Positions 43,427 through 52,585 of a stretch of 64,000 nt of DNA are shown here, in pieces. Origin of the DNA: Ruegeria sp. Ofav3-42. Its GTDB lineage: Bacteria; Pseudomonadota; Alphaproteobacteria; Rhodobacterales; Rhodobacteraceae. The stretch is from contig NZ_JAKRGB010000003.1 of NCBI RefSeq assembly GCF_022347725.1, positions 248,001 to 312,000 of the forward strand, in the 5' to 3' direction. The notes under the pieces were generated by a model, which worked only from the letters and a program-made list of their open reading frames with translations, was not told the origin of the DNA and did not search any database. Positions within the stretch are counted from its first letter, which is position 1; every line of letters starts with the position of its first letter. Both the position numbers and the translations under genes were made by a program.

Positions 43427-44923
43427 ATGAATAAACCAATCCCCGAGGTGACTCCGAACACCTGGAGCTTTCTGCGCGACCCCATGATCAAACCGACCGG
43501 GTTCCGCGAATATGACGCGCGCTGGAAGTACCCCGAAGAGATCAACCTGCCCGGCATGACTGCGCTTGGATTGGGTTTGGGCACACAGATGCGCAAACGT
43601 GGAATCGAGCCGGTGATCGCAGTTGCCAACGACTATCGGGATTACTCGCTGGCGATCAAAAACGCGCTGATCCTTGGGTTGATGCAGGCCGGTATTCAGG
43701 TCAAGGATATTGGCCCGGCGCTCAGCCCGATGGCATACTTTGCGCAATTCCATCTGGATGTGCCTGCGGTGGCCATGGTTACAGCCAGCCACAATCCGAA
43801 CGGCTGGACCGGGGTCAAGATGGGTTTTGACCGCCCGTTGACCCACGGCCCGGACGAGATGTCGGAACTGCGTGACATCGTTCTGAACGGTGAAGGCTCA
43901 GCCCATGAAGGCGGATCGTATGAGTTCGTGGACGGTGTCAAAGAAGCCTACATCAACGATCTTGTCGGCGACTTCAAAATGTCCCGCCCTCTGAAAGTCG
44001 TCTGCGCCACCGGCAACGGAACAGCTTCGGCCTTTGCACCCGAAATTTTCGAACGCATGGGCGTCGAAGTGGTGCCAAGCCATAACCGGCTGGACTACAC
44101 CTTCCCCAACTATAACCCCAACCCCGAAGCCATGGAAATGCTTCATGACATGGCCGATACCGTGAAATCCAGCGGCGCCGATCTGGCGCTGGGGTTTGAT
44201 GGCGACGGCGACCGTTGCGGCGTTGTGGATGACGAAGGGGAAGAGATATTTGCCGACAAGGTTGGCGTGATCATGGCCCGCGATCTGGCCAAGCTGTATC
44301 CCAATTCAACATTTGTGGCAGACGTCAAATCAACCGGCCTGTTCGCCAGCGACCCTGAATTGCAGGCGCATGGCGTCAAAGCGGACTACTGGAAAACCGG
44401 CCACAGCCACATGAAGCGCCGGGTCAAAGAGATCAACGCGCTGGCGGGTTTTGAGAAGTCGGGCCACTACTTTCTGGCTGAGCCTATCGGGCGCGGCTAC
44501 GACTGCGGAATGCGTGTTGCGGTTGAGATCTGCAAGCTGATGGACCGCAACCCGGACAAAAGCATGTCGGACCTACGAAAGGCCTTGCCGAAAACATGGT
44601 CAACGCCGACCATGTCGCCTTATGCTGCCGATACCGAGAAGTACGACATCCTCAAACGGCTGGTCGACAAACTGGTGGCCAAGGCGGACGCCGGAGACAC
44701 CTTCGCCGGTCGCGCGATCAAAGAGGTCGTCACCGTCAACGGTGCCCGTGTCATTCTGGACAATGGCAGCTGGGGGCTGGTGCGGGCGTCGTCGAACACG
44801 CCCAATCTTGTTGTCGTTTGCGAAAGCAGCGAAAGCGACGAAGAAATGCGCGCGATCTTTGCCGATATCGATGCTGTCATACGTACCGAGCCGGGCGTCG
44901 GCGACTACGATCAAACCATCTGA
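43427..44923 (+). CDS. Phosphomannomutase/phosphoglucomutase
   Basis: A 498-residue alpha-D-phosphohexomutase. The phosphoserine loop is TASHNPNGWTG (about 121-131), the metal loop is DGDGDRCG (about 260-267), the sugar-binding loop is the EKSGHYF region and the C-terminal phosphate loop includes RASSNTPNL. It interconverts Man-6-P and Man-1-P or the glucose equivalents for sugar-nucleotide synthesis. It is 15 bases downstream of kdsA, so it belongs with the polysaccharide genes. Confidence 0.93.
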   Translation: MNKPIPEVTPNTWSFLRDPMIKPTGFREYDARWKYPEEINLPGMTALGLGLGTQMRKRGIEPVIAVANDYRDYSLAIKNALILGLMQAGIQVKDIGPALSPMAYFAQFHLDVPAVAMVTASHNPNGWTGVKMGFDRPLTHGPDEMSELRDIVLNGEGSAHEGGSYEFVDGVKEAYINDLVGDFKMSRPLKVVCATGNGTASAFAPEIFERMGVEVVPSHNRLDYTFPNYNPNPEAMEMLHDMADTVKSSGADLALGFDGDGDRCGVVDDEGEEIFADKVGVIMARDLAKLYPNSTFVADVKSTGLFASDPELQAHGVKADYWKTGHSHMKRRVKEINALAGFEKSGHYFLAEPIGRGYDCGMRVAVEICKLMDRNPDKSMSDLRKALPKTWSTPTMSPYAADTEKYDILKRLVDKLVAKADAGDTFAGRAIKEVVTVNGARVILDNGSWGLVRASSNTPNLVVVCESSESDEEMRAIFADIDAVIRTEPGVGDYDQTI

Positions 44924-44934
44924 GCCATACGGCT

Positions 44935-44959
44935 TTTCGGGGCATCCACTGCCCCGAAA
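44935..44959. terminator. Hairpin between the mutase and asmA genes
   Basis: A 9-bp perfect stem (TTTCGGGGC with GCCCCGAAA) and a 7-base loop lie between two convergent genes. Flanking T-runs are short, so termination is only probable. Confidence 0.55.
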
Positions 44960-44979
44960 CACTAATCCGACGGTGCGCT

Positions 44980-46938
44980 TCAGTTGCCGCCGAACAGCTT
45001 CAAGAGCCCCTTATTCACTTCTTCTTCCAGTTTATTCTTGATGGCGTCTTCGATCTGTTCGCTGTCAGTGATCGTCGTATCCAGTTCCTCACCGACCTTT
45101 TCAAAGACCTTTTGCTTTGCTTCATCCTCAAGCTCTTTGGCCTTTCCCTCAGCCGCCGCTTCGATGACTTTGGTCAGATCCGGCTTGATCGACGGATTGC
45201 TCCACGGTCCCACTATGCGCACCGGCACCGAGATTCCGTTGCCCGAATTCGCCCGCAGCGCGACCGGCGTGAACAGATAGTCGATATCGCGGTTTCCGAT
45301 TCCAACCCGCCCGGTCCCGTCAGCCCGGAAGTTATCCAGCGACATCAACAGGTCATCATTCCGCAGCACCCCCTGATCGATGGTGAAACTGGCGGACAGG
45401 CTGTTGAATACGGTGGTACCCCCTTCTCCCCCACCGCGCCCCATCAGGCGATCCAGGTCGAACCCCGAGATCAACCCTCTGCCGACATTCAGACCACCTT
45501 TGCCGCTCAGCGAGCGCATGATCTGGTCTTCGGTTTGTCCGATGCCCAGAAACTCGAACGATCCCGATCCGGTACCGGACAAGCGTTCAATCCCACCCAG
45601 GGCGGACAGAGCTTGCTGGATATCGATACCATCGGCCTTGAGGTTGCCGCCAACAGACAACCCGTTCCGATTGTTGGCGACCACCTGACCGGTGAGATGG
45701 CCTGAGAACAATGTGGCGGGGTTCATCGCAAGTACTGCGCGGGACCGATCAAGGTTTAGCGTCAGATCACTGGGACCCAGCGTCAGCCCCGGCACAGCAA
45801 TGGAATTGGCCTTGAGGCGAATTTTACCATTCGCCAAAGCCAGCGCAGACGCATCAATCGGGGTGGTAGACCAGCCTTCGTCGGGCGCAGACGCAGATGC
45901 CGTCCCACCACCGGCGGCAGCCTGCGTATCGTTGAAATTGGCAAGATCAAGGTCCCCGCCATCCAATCGCGCTGTGATTCGCGGCGGGTCAGAGATCACG
46001 ATATCCGCCTCTCCGGTCAAACGGTTATTGTCCAACAGCGCCACCATGTTCCGCAGCGAGATCCGACCATCGCTGGTATAGGTCATCTGCCCTGCCACAT
46101 CAGCCGCGCGCCCCAGACCCAAAGGCACCCCGACACCGGCCTGACCAAAGGCGGCCAGCATGCGTTCCGTGTTTGTTGTTTTGGCACTCAGTTTGCCATC
46201 CATTTCGCCGGCCAGATTGACGCGGCCGTCGAAGCTGAACCTTCCACCGGGCGCAGTCAGAGTCAGCGCAAGCGGCGTTACGACGCCCGATGCATAGGCC
46301 GGTAAATCCTGGATCTTGAGGTCCACATCGACGTCACCGCCCGGCACTGCCAATTTCGCCTTCACGTCCAATGGCGCTGAAACATCAGGCCAACTGGCCG
46401 CCAGATCGACATTGGCAAAGTCAAATTTGGTCGCACCGTTTTCAATGTAAACCAAGCGCGCATTTGTTAGCTTCAGGTGATCCAGCGTCACTTCGCCCTG
46501 CTGCTCTTGCGGCGTTGCGCCACTTGCAGAGGTCGCGGGGACGGCCGACGATGCGGGCGCTGAAAGTTCCCAGTTTCCACGACCGTCAGAAAGCTCCAGT
46601 CGCAGAACAGGGTTATCGGCGATCACCCGTTTGATGCGCAAATCCCCTGAGATCAGAGCTGCCGCATCAACCCCGACGGCCAGGCTTTCGGCGCTCAGCA
46701 TCGGTTCCGGACCAGCCCAGGGTGCGTTTCCAAATGTTACGGGACCCGTCTCCATCCCCAATACGGGCCAGAATGAAAGGTTCACGTCCCCCGACAGCTT
46801 CAGATCACGACCTGTCTGGGCGCGGACCTGTTCTGCCAGAATCGCGGCCAGCTTGTCGCCGGGCATCAGCAGCAAGGCCCCCACGACCAAGCCGAAAACC
46901 GCCACCAACAGGAAGAGGATGCGCAATAGCCACTTCAT
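44980..46938 (-). CDS. AsmA-family protein
   Basis: A 652-residue protein with one N-terminal membrane anchor (WLLRILFLLVAVFGLVVGALL) and a long beta-rich periplasmic region. The N-terminal AsmA block is GDVNLSFWPVLGMETGPVTF; the C-terminal AsmA_2-type region (about 400-600) shows GSGSFEFLGIG and SASFTIDQGVLRN. The last 50 residues are charged and helical. AsmA-like proteins are implicated in lipid transfer to and homeostasis of the outer membrane. Monocistronic, with GGAGAG before the ATG. Confidence 0.9.
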   Translation of the reverse strand: MKWLLRILFLLVAVFGLVVGALLLMPGDKLAAILAEQVRAQTGRDLKLSGDVNLSFWPVLGMETGPVTFGNAPWAGPEPMLSAESLAVGVDAAALISGDLRIKRVIADNPVLRLELSDGRGNWELSAPASSAVPATSASGATPQEQQGEVTLDHLKLTNARLVYIENGATKFDFANVDLAASWPDVSAPLDVKAKLAVPGGDVDVDLKIQDLPAYASGVVTPLALTLTAPGGRFSFDGRVNLAGEMDGKLSAKTTNTERMLAAFGQAGVGVPLGLGRAADVAGQMTYTSDGRISLRNMVALLDNNRLTGEADIVISDPPRITARLDGGDLDLANFNDTQAAAGGGTASASAPDEGWSTTPIDASALALANGKIRLKANSIAVPGLTLGPSDLTLNLDRSRAVLAMNPATLFSGHLTGQVVANNRNGLSVGGNLKADGIDIQQALSALGGIERLSGTGSGSFEFLGIGQTEDQIMRSLSGKGGLNVGRGLISGFDLDRLMGRGGGEGGTTVFNSLSASFTIDQGVLRNDDLLMSLDNFRADGTGRVGIGNRDIDYLFTPVALRANSGNGISVPVRIVGPWSNPSIKPDLTKVIEAAAEGKAKELEDEAKQKVFEKVGEELDTTITDSEQIEDAIKNKLEEEVNKGLLKLFGGN

Positions 46939-47032
46939 TTTCTGCTCTCCGCCTTTTTCATGCGTTTAAAAAGATCATCCAAATCCTGCGTCGCATTTGC
47001 AAGGGGAAGCGTTCCCCACTATATGCCGCGCC

Positions 47033-48421
47033 ATGACCACGAACCCGCCAAACCTCCGCCCCGACCTGGCGCCAGCCGCCCGGATGCCCGAGACGCCACG
47101 TTCGAACCAACCGACTATCGGTATGGTCTCTTTGGGCTGCCCTAAGGCTCTTGTCGACAGTGAGCGTATCCTGACCCGCCTTCGTGCCGAAGGATATGGG
47201 ATATCTCCAGACTATTCAGGCGCGGATGCCGTGATCGTGAACACTTGCGGGTTCCTCGACAGCGCCAAGGCGGAATCGCTGGACGCGATCGGTGAGGCAC
47301 TGGTGGAAAATGGTAAGGTCATTGTGACCGGCTGTCTGGGCGCAGAACCGGACTACATCCGCGAACATCACCCGCGCATCATGGCTGTCACCGGCCCGCA
47401 CCAATACGAACAGGTGCTGGACGCAGTGCATTCTGCCGTTCCCCCCGATCCCGATCCGTTTGTGGACCTGCTGCCCGCAGCAAGTGTGCAGCTAACACCA
47501 CGCCATTACAGCTATCTCAAGATTTCAGAGGGCTGTAACCACAAGTGCAAATTTTGCATCATCCCGGACATGCGCGGCAAACTGGCCAGCCGTCCGGCCC
47601 ACGCTGTCCTGCGCGAAGCAGAAAAGCTGGTCGATAACGGCGTGCGAGAGCTGCTGGTGATCTCGCAGGACACCTCGGCCTATGGGCTGGACCGGAAATA
47701 CGACGTGAACCCGTGGAAAGACCGCGAGGTCCGCAGCCACATCACCGATCTGGCGCGTGAGCTGGGGCAATTGGATGCCTGGGTCCGGCTGCACTACGTC
47801 TACCCGTACCCCCATGTGCGTGAGTTGATCCCTCTGATGGCGGACGCAGGCTGCAACATTCTGCCCTATCTGGACATCCCGTTCCAACACGCCCACCCGG
47901 ACGTTCTGAAACGCATGGCCCGCCCGGCCGCTGCCGCCAAAACGCTGGATGAGATCGCCGCATGGCGCGCGACATGTCCGGATATCACACTGCGGTCGGC
48001 CTTCATCGTGGGCTATCCGGGCGAGACAGAGGCCGAGTTCCAGACCCTTCTGGATTGGATGGATGAGGCTCAACTGGATCGGGTCGGCTGTTTTCAATAC
48101 GAGAACGTCGATGGCGCGCGCTCGAACGACCTGCCCGATCACGTCCCGGCCGAGGTCAAACAAGACCGCTGGGAACGGTTCATGGAAAAGGCGCAAGCCA
48201 TTTCCGAGGCCAAGCTGGCCGCCAAGGTCGGCCAGACCATCGATGTGATCGTCGACGAGGTCGATGACGAAGCCGCCACATGCCGCACCAAGGCGGACGC
48301 ACCCGAGATCGACGGAAACCTGTTCATTGATGAGGGTTTCGAAGATTTGAAGCCGGGGGACATTGTGTCAGTCGTGGTCGACGAAGCCGGGGAATACGAC
48401 CTGTGGGGAAAACTCAATTGA
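47033..48421 (+). CDS. rimO: Ribosomal protein S12 methylthiotransferase
   Basis: A 462-residue radical-SAM enzyme that methylthiolates Asp88 of S12. The N-terminal UPF0004 Cys are in [24 protein letters not shown] and VTGCLGAEP; the radical-SAM triad is CNHKCKFC; and a C-terminal TRAM domain follows ([11 protein letters not shown] to the end). The start is the ATG at 47033; an in-frame TTG 12 codons earlier is weaker. The first 35 residues are Pro-rich and not conserved in the family. Confidence 0.95.
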   Translation: MTTNPPNLRPDLAPAARMPETPRSNQPTIGMVSLGCPKALVDSERILTRLRAEGYGISPDYSGADAVIVNTCGFLDSAKAESLDAIGEALVENGKVIVTGCLGAEPDYIREHHPRIMAVTGPHQYEQVLDAVHSAVPPDPDPFVDLLPAASVQLTPRHYSYLKISEGCNHKCKFCIIPDMRGKLASRPAHAVLREAEKLVDNGVRELLVISQDTSAYGLDRKYDVNPWKDREVRSHITDLARELGQLDAWVRLHYVYPYPHVRELIPLMADAGCNILPYLDIPFQHAHPDVLKRMARPAAAAKTLDEIAAWRATCPDITLRSAFIVGYPGETEAEFQTLLDWMDEAQLDRVGCFQYENVDGARSNDLPDHVPAEVKQDRWERFMEKAQAISEAKLAAKVGQTIDVIVDEVDDEAATCRTKADAPEIDGNLFIDEGFEDLKPGDIVSVVVDEAGEYDLWGKLN

Positions 48422-48425
48422 TCCC

Positions 48426-48454
48426 GCCGGGCTGCGTTTCCGACGCCCGGCTTT
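48426..48454 (+). terminator. Terminator-like hairpin after rimO
   Basis: GCCGGGC (48426-48432) pairs with GCCCGGC (48445-48451), followed by only TTT. Confidence 0.5.
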
Positions 48455-48582
48455 GATACTGCGGAATAGGCTTGCTGCACCAAATTGGGTCTTTGTGGCG
48501 CTGTTGCCGAATCCCGAACCTCCGTGTTTTCGTGCATGTGACATGCTCGCGGTGACACTGGATCTGGGCAAATCAGGCTAGG

Positions 48583-48649
48583 AAAAACCGCCCGGAAAAG
48601 GCGGCTGCATCAGTCAAGATGTGCGGGCGGCTAAGGCTCAGCCGCCCGC
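48583..48649 (-). terminator. Double hairpin downstream of the small lipoprotein gene
   Basis: On the minus strand, a perfect 10-bp GC-rich stem (48640-48649 with 48623-48632) comes first. A 5-bp stem (48600-48604 with 48588-48592) ending in TTTTT follows. The pair should terminate and stabilise the lipoprotein mRNA. The rest of the 240-base rimO-lipoprotein gap shows nothing else I can support. Confidence 0.6.
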
Positions 48650-48661
48650 GGAATTTCTATG

Positions 48662-48844
48662 TTAGACCGGGTTACAGACGGTCTGACCCGCTTCGGTCGT
48701 GGCCAGCGCGGTACCTGCCGGGCAGCTCGGTGTACCGAACTTGTCGTACTCAGGCGTGATGTAAACCGGCGCAGGCTCTTCCTGCTGCGAGCATGCAGCC
48801 AGAACTAGGGCAATTGCGCTAACGGCAGCAAATTTAAGTTTCAT
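48662..48844 (-). CDS. Small lipoprotein of unknown function
   Basis: A 60-residue protein from the ATG at 48844 after AGAGGA. The signal and lipobox are VSAIALVLAAC, with acylation expected at the Cys of LAAC. The mature part (SQQEEPAPVYITPEYDKFG) carries two further Cys (PSCPAG and TVCNPV) that could form a disulfide. No family is recognised. The leader layout (AGGATTGAC before the ATG) resembles that of the YHS gene. Confidence 0.72.
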   Translation of the reverse strand: MKLKFAAVSAIALVLAACSQQEEPAPVYITPEYDKFGTPSCPAGTALATTEAGQTVCNPV

Positions 48845-49058
48845 GTCCGTCAATCCTCTAAAAATTTTTCATATTGCCCTACTACCTGGGGCCAGTGTCA
48901 AAATACGACCTCATTGATATTATTGCAACAAAATCAATCACGGATTTGTGAGAGCGGCGAATCCATGCTGCCGGAACGAATTTCGAAGCGCGTCCTATAC
49001 CTCGTGTATTATTGCCCTAAACTTAAGCGTCGACCTTAGCCAACAGCGGAGTAGCCAC

Positions 49059-49301
49059 ATGTCCGACACGCCAAACATTGCTCAAAAAGGCCCCTACCCG
49101 GTCGATGTGACCGAGGGAAAAAGCTATTTCTGGTGCGCCTGCGGCAGGTCCGAAAGACAACCATTTTGCGATGGTTCACATAAGGGATCAGGGTTCGAAC
49201 CGGTTAAATTCACCGCTGAGAGTAGCGAGAAGGTGTTCTTTTGCGGCTGCAAGCAAACGGCAAACCCGCCACTTTGCGACGGGTCGCATTCCAAGCTCTG
49301 A
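49059..49301 (+). CDS. Small CDGSH-type iron-sulfur protein with two motifs
   Basis: An 80-residue protein from the ATG at 49059; the longer open frame upstream is non-coding. It has two CDGSH-type motifs, CACGRSERQPFCDGSH and CGCKQTANPPLCDGSH, each with the C-x-C...C...H ligand set for a 2Fe-2S cluster. It should be a soluble mitoNEET-like electron or cluster carrier. It ends one base from the convergent DUF6455 gene. Confidence 0.93.
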   Translation: MSDTPNIAQKGPYPVDVTEGKSYFWCACGRSERQPFCDGSHKGSGFEPVKFTAESSEKVFFCGCKQTANPPLCDGSHSKL

Positions 49302-49562
49302 CTACCTTTTCAAAGCGTTCAATTTTTGTGCATTTGCACAAAATTCCGGTGCCGATCTGGCCTCGGACTGCTGTGCTGACAGCCACAGCTCGCATTGACT
49401 GCTGCACCCTGCAGCACGGCAGCGGGTTACGATTTCTGCGTACTCATCGGCGGAAAGTCGCCCTTCGGCCATCGCTTCACTAAACGATTCATTCATGCAT
49501 CTGGCCACCGAGCGGGTGAGCCAGAAGTGTTTCTGAACGTCTCCCAGAACATCGCGGGTCAT
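49302..49562 (-). CDS. DUF6455-type Cys-rich protein, copy A
   Basis: An 86-residue protein with an N-terminal helix region and a Cys cluster (RCRAAGCSSQCELWL and EFCANAQKL). The pattern C-x4-C-x3-C...C is shared with two upstream paralogues, B and C. Function is unknown; metal or Fe-S binding is suggested by the four conserved Cys. Its start overlaps the stop of copy B by four bases. Confidence 0.78.
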   Translation of the reverse strand: MTRDVLGDVQKHFWLTRSVARCMNESFSEAMAEGRLSADEYAEIVTRCRAAGCSSQCELWLSAQQSEARSAPEFCANAQKLNALKR

Positions 49563-49831
49563 TGGGTTTTCCGACTGTCTTGCTGTTTGAGGTTCGCAAA
49601 CCGTGCGCGGTTCGGGCAGGTTCGCGGGGCTTCATTGGCGGTTTCAGTACGTTCCAGCCAGTCCTCGCAGGCGCAGGCCCATTCGCACCCCTGGCACCGC
49701 CGAACCATATCGGCCCAGTCCCGCTGACTTAGGCGACCCTGTTGGTGCCCTGTCACGATGTCTGATCCAACCACCTGCCCCATGCGCAGCACGAGACGGT
49801 GATGCTCCATGATCCGCCCTAGTCGTTGCAT
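49559..49831 (-). CDS. DUF6455-type Cys-rich protein, copy B
   Basis: A 90-residue paralogue with the Cys cluster RRCQGCEWACACEDWL and RTCPNRARF. It overlaps copy C by 13 bases at its first start; the ATG seven codons later (MEHHRLVLRMG) is an alternative. It is the middle gene of a three-gene run. Confidence 0.75.
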   Translation of the reverse strand: MQRLGRIMEHHRLVLRMGQVVGSDIVTGHQQGRLSQRDWADMVRRCQGCEWACACEDWLERTETANEAPRTCPNRARFANLKQQDSRKTQ

Positions 49832-50094
49832 TCGCTATCCGATGCTGATGTGAGACGGTCAAGCAGCTCTTTGTTTTTGCAATACTCCGGTGTTTTCCCG
49901 TCGTGATCAGGTTCTGCCAAAAGGCCCTCGCAATGGTCCGGGTTCGAACAGGCACTGCAACGAATTACGGCCTCAGAAATCTCGTCAATCGTGACCTTTC
50001 CGCTGATTGCAGCATCCTCCAGATCGACCCCGACACGGGTTGCCATATTATCGACCAGCTCAGCGTGCCGTTTCAGAGTATCTTTGCCAGGCAT
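49819..50094 (-). CDS. DUF6455-type Cys-rich protein, copy C
   Basis: A 91-residue paralogue, first in the run, with the Cys cluster IRCSACSNPDHCEGLL and EYCKNKELLDR. Residues 1-45 (MPGKDTLKRHAELVDNMA) form helices like those of copies A and B. Divergence between the copies is high, with only the Cys and flanking residues in common, so the duplications are old. Confidence 0.78.
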   Translation of the reverse strand: MPGKDTLKRHAELVDNMATRVGVDLEDAAISGKVTIDEISEAVIRCSACSNPDHCEGLLAEPDHDGKTPEYCKNKELLDRLTSASDSECND

Positions 50095-50162
50095 AGCATC
50101 CTCTCCCTGTCGCGCAGTTTGAACAGGATAGTGCAGCAGCCCGGACCGGCCTTTGACTCAGG

Positions 50163-50531
50163 TCAAGGCCCCGCTCCGATATGATCCAGATAGGCGCGGG
50201 TGGCGTCCTGCACCCGGCGAAATCGGTCTCCTCCCAGCTTTTTGCCCCCATACCAACGGGTGACGATAATGACATGCCCGTCCAAGTTCGCCCGCTCCAG
50301 CATGCGCAGGATCACCATTCCGGCACCGCTTTCCCCGTCATCCGCCTTTAGCGCGCCCGTGGGCAAAACCGCCGCCCACGTGTTGTGCGTGGCCTTGGCA
50401 TAACTTTTGTCGGACTTCAGGTCCCGCAGAACCGCATCGACATCATCGCGCGTTTGAACCGGCGCACCCGATACCGCGTATTTCGAACCGCGATCCGTCA
50501 GGACCACGCCCAGTTGTACCAATGCGGTCAT
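50163..50531 (-). CDS. IMPACT/YigZ-family protein, N-terminal domain only
   Basis: A 122-residue UPF0029 protein. The family block is KATHNTWAAVL, ADDGESGAGMVILRMLE and VTRWYGGKKLGGDRFRRVQDA. It lacks the C-terminal DUF1949 domain of full-length YigZ (about 200 residues). The function of bacterial members is unclear; the eukaryotic relative IMPACT regulates translation. Its start overlaps the stop of the M48 gene by four bases. Confidence 0.88.
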   Translation of the reverse strand: MTALVQLGVVLTDRGSKYAVSGAPVQTRDDVDAVLRDLKSDKSYAKATHNTWAAVLPTGALKADDGESGAGMVILRMLERANLDGHVIIVTRWYGGKKLGGDRFRRVQDATRAYLDHIGAGP

Positions 50532-51235
50532 TGCGTCAGTCCAAGTTGCCGTGCGGTGTCCTTGACTATTTGAACGCGCTTCGCATTCGGCGGGTGGGTT
50601 CCCAGAAAACTATCACCGGGATCCGGAATCCGGTCGAAATACTTTGCTCCGATCAACGGATTGTACCCCGCGCGGTAAGTAATGATCGTGCCCAATTGAT
50701 CCGCTTCCAGTTCGAAATCTTTGATGTAGACCTGCGCCCCCACCTTCGCGCCTAGCTTCTGCGCCTCTTCGACCCCTGACCCGTCTGCCCCTCCCAACCG
50801 GGCCAGCTCGCCGAAAATTACGGCGCTGTCCCGCGCGTTTTGGGACTGTCGGGGGATGTGCCGAAGGATGTGGTGAGCAGCCTCATGGCCCATCACGAAA
50901 GCCAACTCATCCGCGTTTTCAGCGGATTTGATCATCGAACGGGTGAAAATGATCACCGGCTGATTTTTGTTATCGAGCGTTTGAAACGCGTTGGCCGGGG
51001 CATTCGGGTTCAGGTCCACCAAAATGGTAAAATCGCAATTCGGAACATTGGACGCCCGCTGGCATTCCGTTCGCGCCTGTTCACTGACCTGGCGACTGAC
51101 CTGTTGGAACGTTTCGGCCTCGACCCTGAACTCCTCGGAACCCTGCGTCCACTCTGCCGCCGGTTGAACGCGTAACGTGTTGGCGCCGCAGGCCGCCAGA
51201 AGCAGGAGGAGAAACAGACAGATCAGACGGCGCAT
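50528..51235 (-). CDS. M48-family metallopeptidase lipoprotein
   Basis: A 235-residue protein with signal and lipobox LFLLLLLAACG, so it should be a periplasm-facing lipoprotein. The zinc site is HEAAHHILRH (HExxH) with a downstream Glu in DFELEADQLG. It resembles LoiP/YcaL-type housekeeping proteases. The C-terminal region (KYFDRIPDPGDSFLGTHPP) is typical of the group. Confidence 0.92.
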   Translation of the reverse strand: MRRLICLFLLLLLAACGANTLRVQPAAEWTQGSEEFRVEAETFQQVSRQVSEQARTECQRASNVPNCDFTILVDLNPNAPANAFQTLDNKNQPVIIFTRSMIKSAENADELAFVMGHEAAHHILRHIPRQSQNARDSAVIFGELARLGGADGSGVEEAQKLGAKVGAQVYIKDFELEADQLGTIITYRAGYNPLIGAKYFDRIPDPGDSFLGTHPPNAKRVQIVKDTARQLGLTQ

Positions 51236-51357
51236 TCATATCCCTTTGAAACGGTTGGCCCGTTTTTCAAACCATAGCGTGACGCCACTGATACTGCCAC
51301 ATCCTGATTGCAGTCGAACGGGTTGCATTGCGATCGCATGCCCTGCACTCTGCCAAT

Positions 51358-51606
51358 ATGTTTTCGATTGAGCATGAATTCGACTCGACTGTCATTACTC
51401 TGGTGGACGAAGGCCCCAAGCCTTTGAATGAAGATGTTGTCATCAACAGCTTCGCCGAATGTGTGACGCTAGAACAATTGGACCCGCGTACGGATCGGAT
51501 TCAAAAGATCACCCTGTCCCCGGAACAGGTTCGTGATCTGGCCGCGGCATTGGACCTGCCGGAAGGTGTGTACCAAATCCGGGAAACACCGGGTCAGGGC
51601 TCATAG
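51358..51606 (+). CDS. Small conserved-looking protein, unknown
   Basis: An 82-residue acidic protein from the ATG at 51358 (MFSIEHEFDSTVITLVDEG). It has no membrane segment or Cys and no recognised domain. The codon use is like that of its neighbours and the frame ends in a 13-base tail-to-tail overlap with the DUF167 gene, which supports a real gene. No functional inference is possible. Confidence 0.65.
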   Translation: MFSIEHEFDSTVITLVDEGPKPLNEDVVINSFAECVTLEQLDPRTDRIQKITLSPEQVRDLAAALDLPEGVYQIRETPGQGS

Positions 51607-51869
51607 ACGAACACCTTTTCCCGCGATGCCTGACCGCGCTTTAGGGTTAGCGTGGACGGTGCCACACCCATGGCTGCAGCAAGTATGATGCGAACCGCTT
51701 CGTTTGCCTTTCCGTTTTCGGGAGGCGCGGTGACGCTGATGCGAATAGCTCCGTTCTGTAAGTCGATTCCATCTTTTGCCGATTTCGGTGTGACTTTGAC
51801 CTGTATCGCGTCGCCCGGCACGGCGCACGCGCTCAGGTCCGGCGCATTGCGCAACTTTGGCTTGGCCAT
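51594..51869 (-). CDS. DUF167/YggU-family protein
   Basis: A 91-residue protein with the family pattern VKVTPKSAKDGI, VTAPPENGKANEAVRIILAAAMGVAPSTLTLKRGQASREK. Function is unknown although the fold is widely conserved. It is convergent with, and overlaps, the preceding small gene by 13 bases. Confidence 0.92.
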   Translation of the reverse strand: MAKPKLRNAPDLSACAVPGDAIQVKVTPKSAKDGIDLQNGAIRISVTAPPENGKANEAVRIILAAAMGVAPSTLTLKRGQASREKVFVYEP

Positions 51870-52006
51870 CTTACCCCCTTTTTCCCAAACACACTTGCAC
51901 GAATGTCCGGGGAGTGAAATTGATCCACTGCATCCAGCTTCTTACCCTTGAAACCCGCCAGATGTTCAACCACATACACAACCGCCCATGTAAAGGAAGT
52001 TAACAT

Positions 52007-52585
52007 ATGTCCTTGGAAAATCCGGCTGCCCTAGAGTTTCTGCAAACGCGCCGGTCTCGCCCCGCAAAAACGCTGGTAGAACCTGCGCCGACGCGGGAAC
52101 AGTTGCTGCCCCTTCTGACTGCCGCCGCGCGCACCCCGGATCATGGCAAGCTGGAACCCTGGCGCTTTATCGTATTGGAGAAAGGCGCGATGCCGCGTTT
52201 GGCCACGTTGACCGAGGAATGTGGTACTTCTCTGGGAAAGTCGGCGGAAGACATCGCCAAAGCCCGTAGCCAGTTCGACATGGGCCATCTGGCGGTCGCC
52301 GTGATCGAAGTGCAACAACCTTCCGAAAAGATTCCCGCGATTGAGCAGACCTATTCTGCCGGCGCGGTTTGCCTTGCCCTTCTGAACTCCGCACTTGCTG
52401 CGGGTTGGGGCGCAAACTGGCTGTCGGGCTGGCAGACACATGACCGAAACTTCTGCCGCCGTGCTTTTGGGCTGAAAGACAATGAACGTGTCGCCGGCCT
52501 GATCCATATCGCGACCGAAGGTACAGCGCCGCCGGAACGCCCGCGCCCCGATGTGGCAGCACTTACCGAATGGGCCTCGCAATGA
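52007..52585 (+). CDS. Nitroreductase-family protein (YdjA-like)
   Basis: A 192-residue FMN-dependent flavoprotein. The FMN contacts are RRSRPAK at the start and AAARTPDHGKLEPWRF; the C-terminal GLKDNERVAGLIHIATE is the last conserved block. The start follows AAAGGA. The substrate is not deducible. It overlaps the EI24 gene by four bases. Confidence 0.92.
   Translation: MSLENPAALEFLQTRRSRPAKTLVEPAPTREQLLPLLTAAARTPDHGKLEPWRFIVLEKGAMPRLATLTEECGTSLGKSAEDIAKARSQFDMGHLAVAVIEVQQPSEKIPAIEQTYSAGAVCLALLNSALAAGWGANWLSGWQTHDRNFCRRAFGLKDNERVAGLIHIATEGTAPPERPRPDVAALTEWASQ

Noticed and set aside
48455..48582. Small ORFs between rimO and the lipoprotein gene
   Set aside because: Frames here lack ribosome sites and give low-complexity basic peptides; only hairpins are supported.
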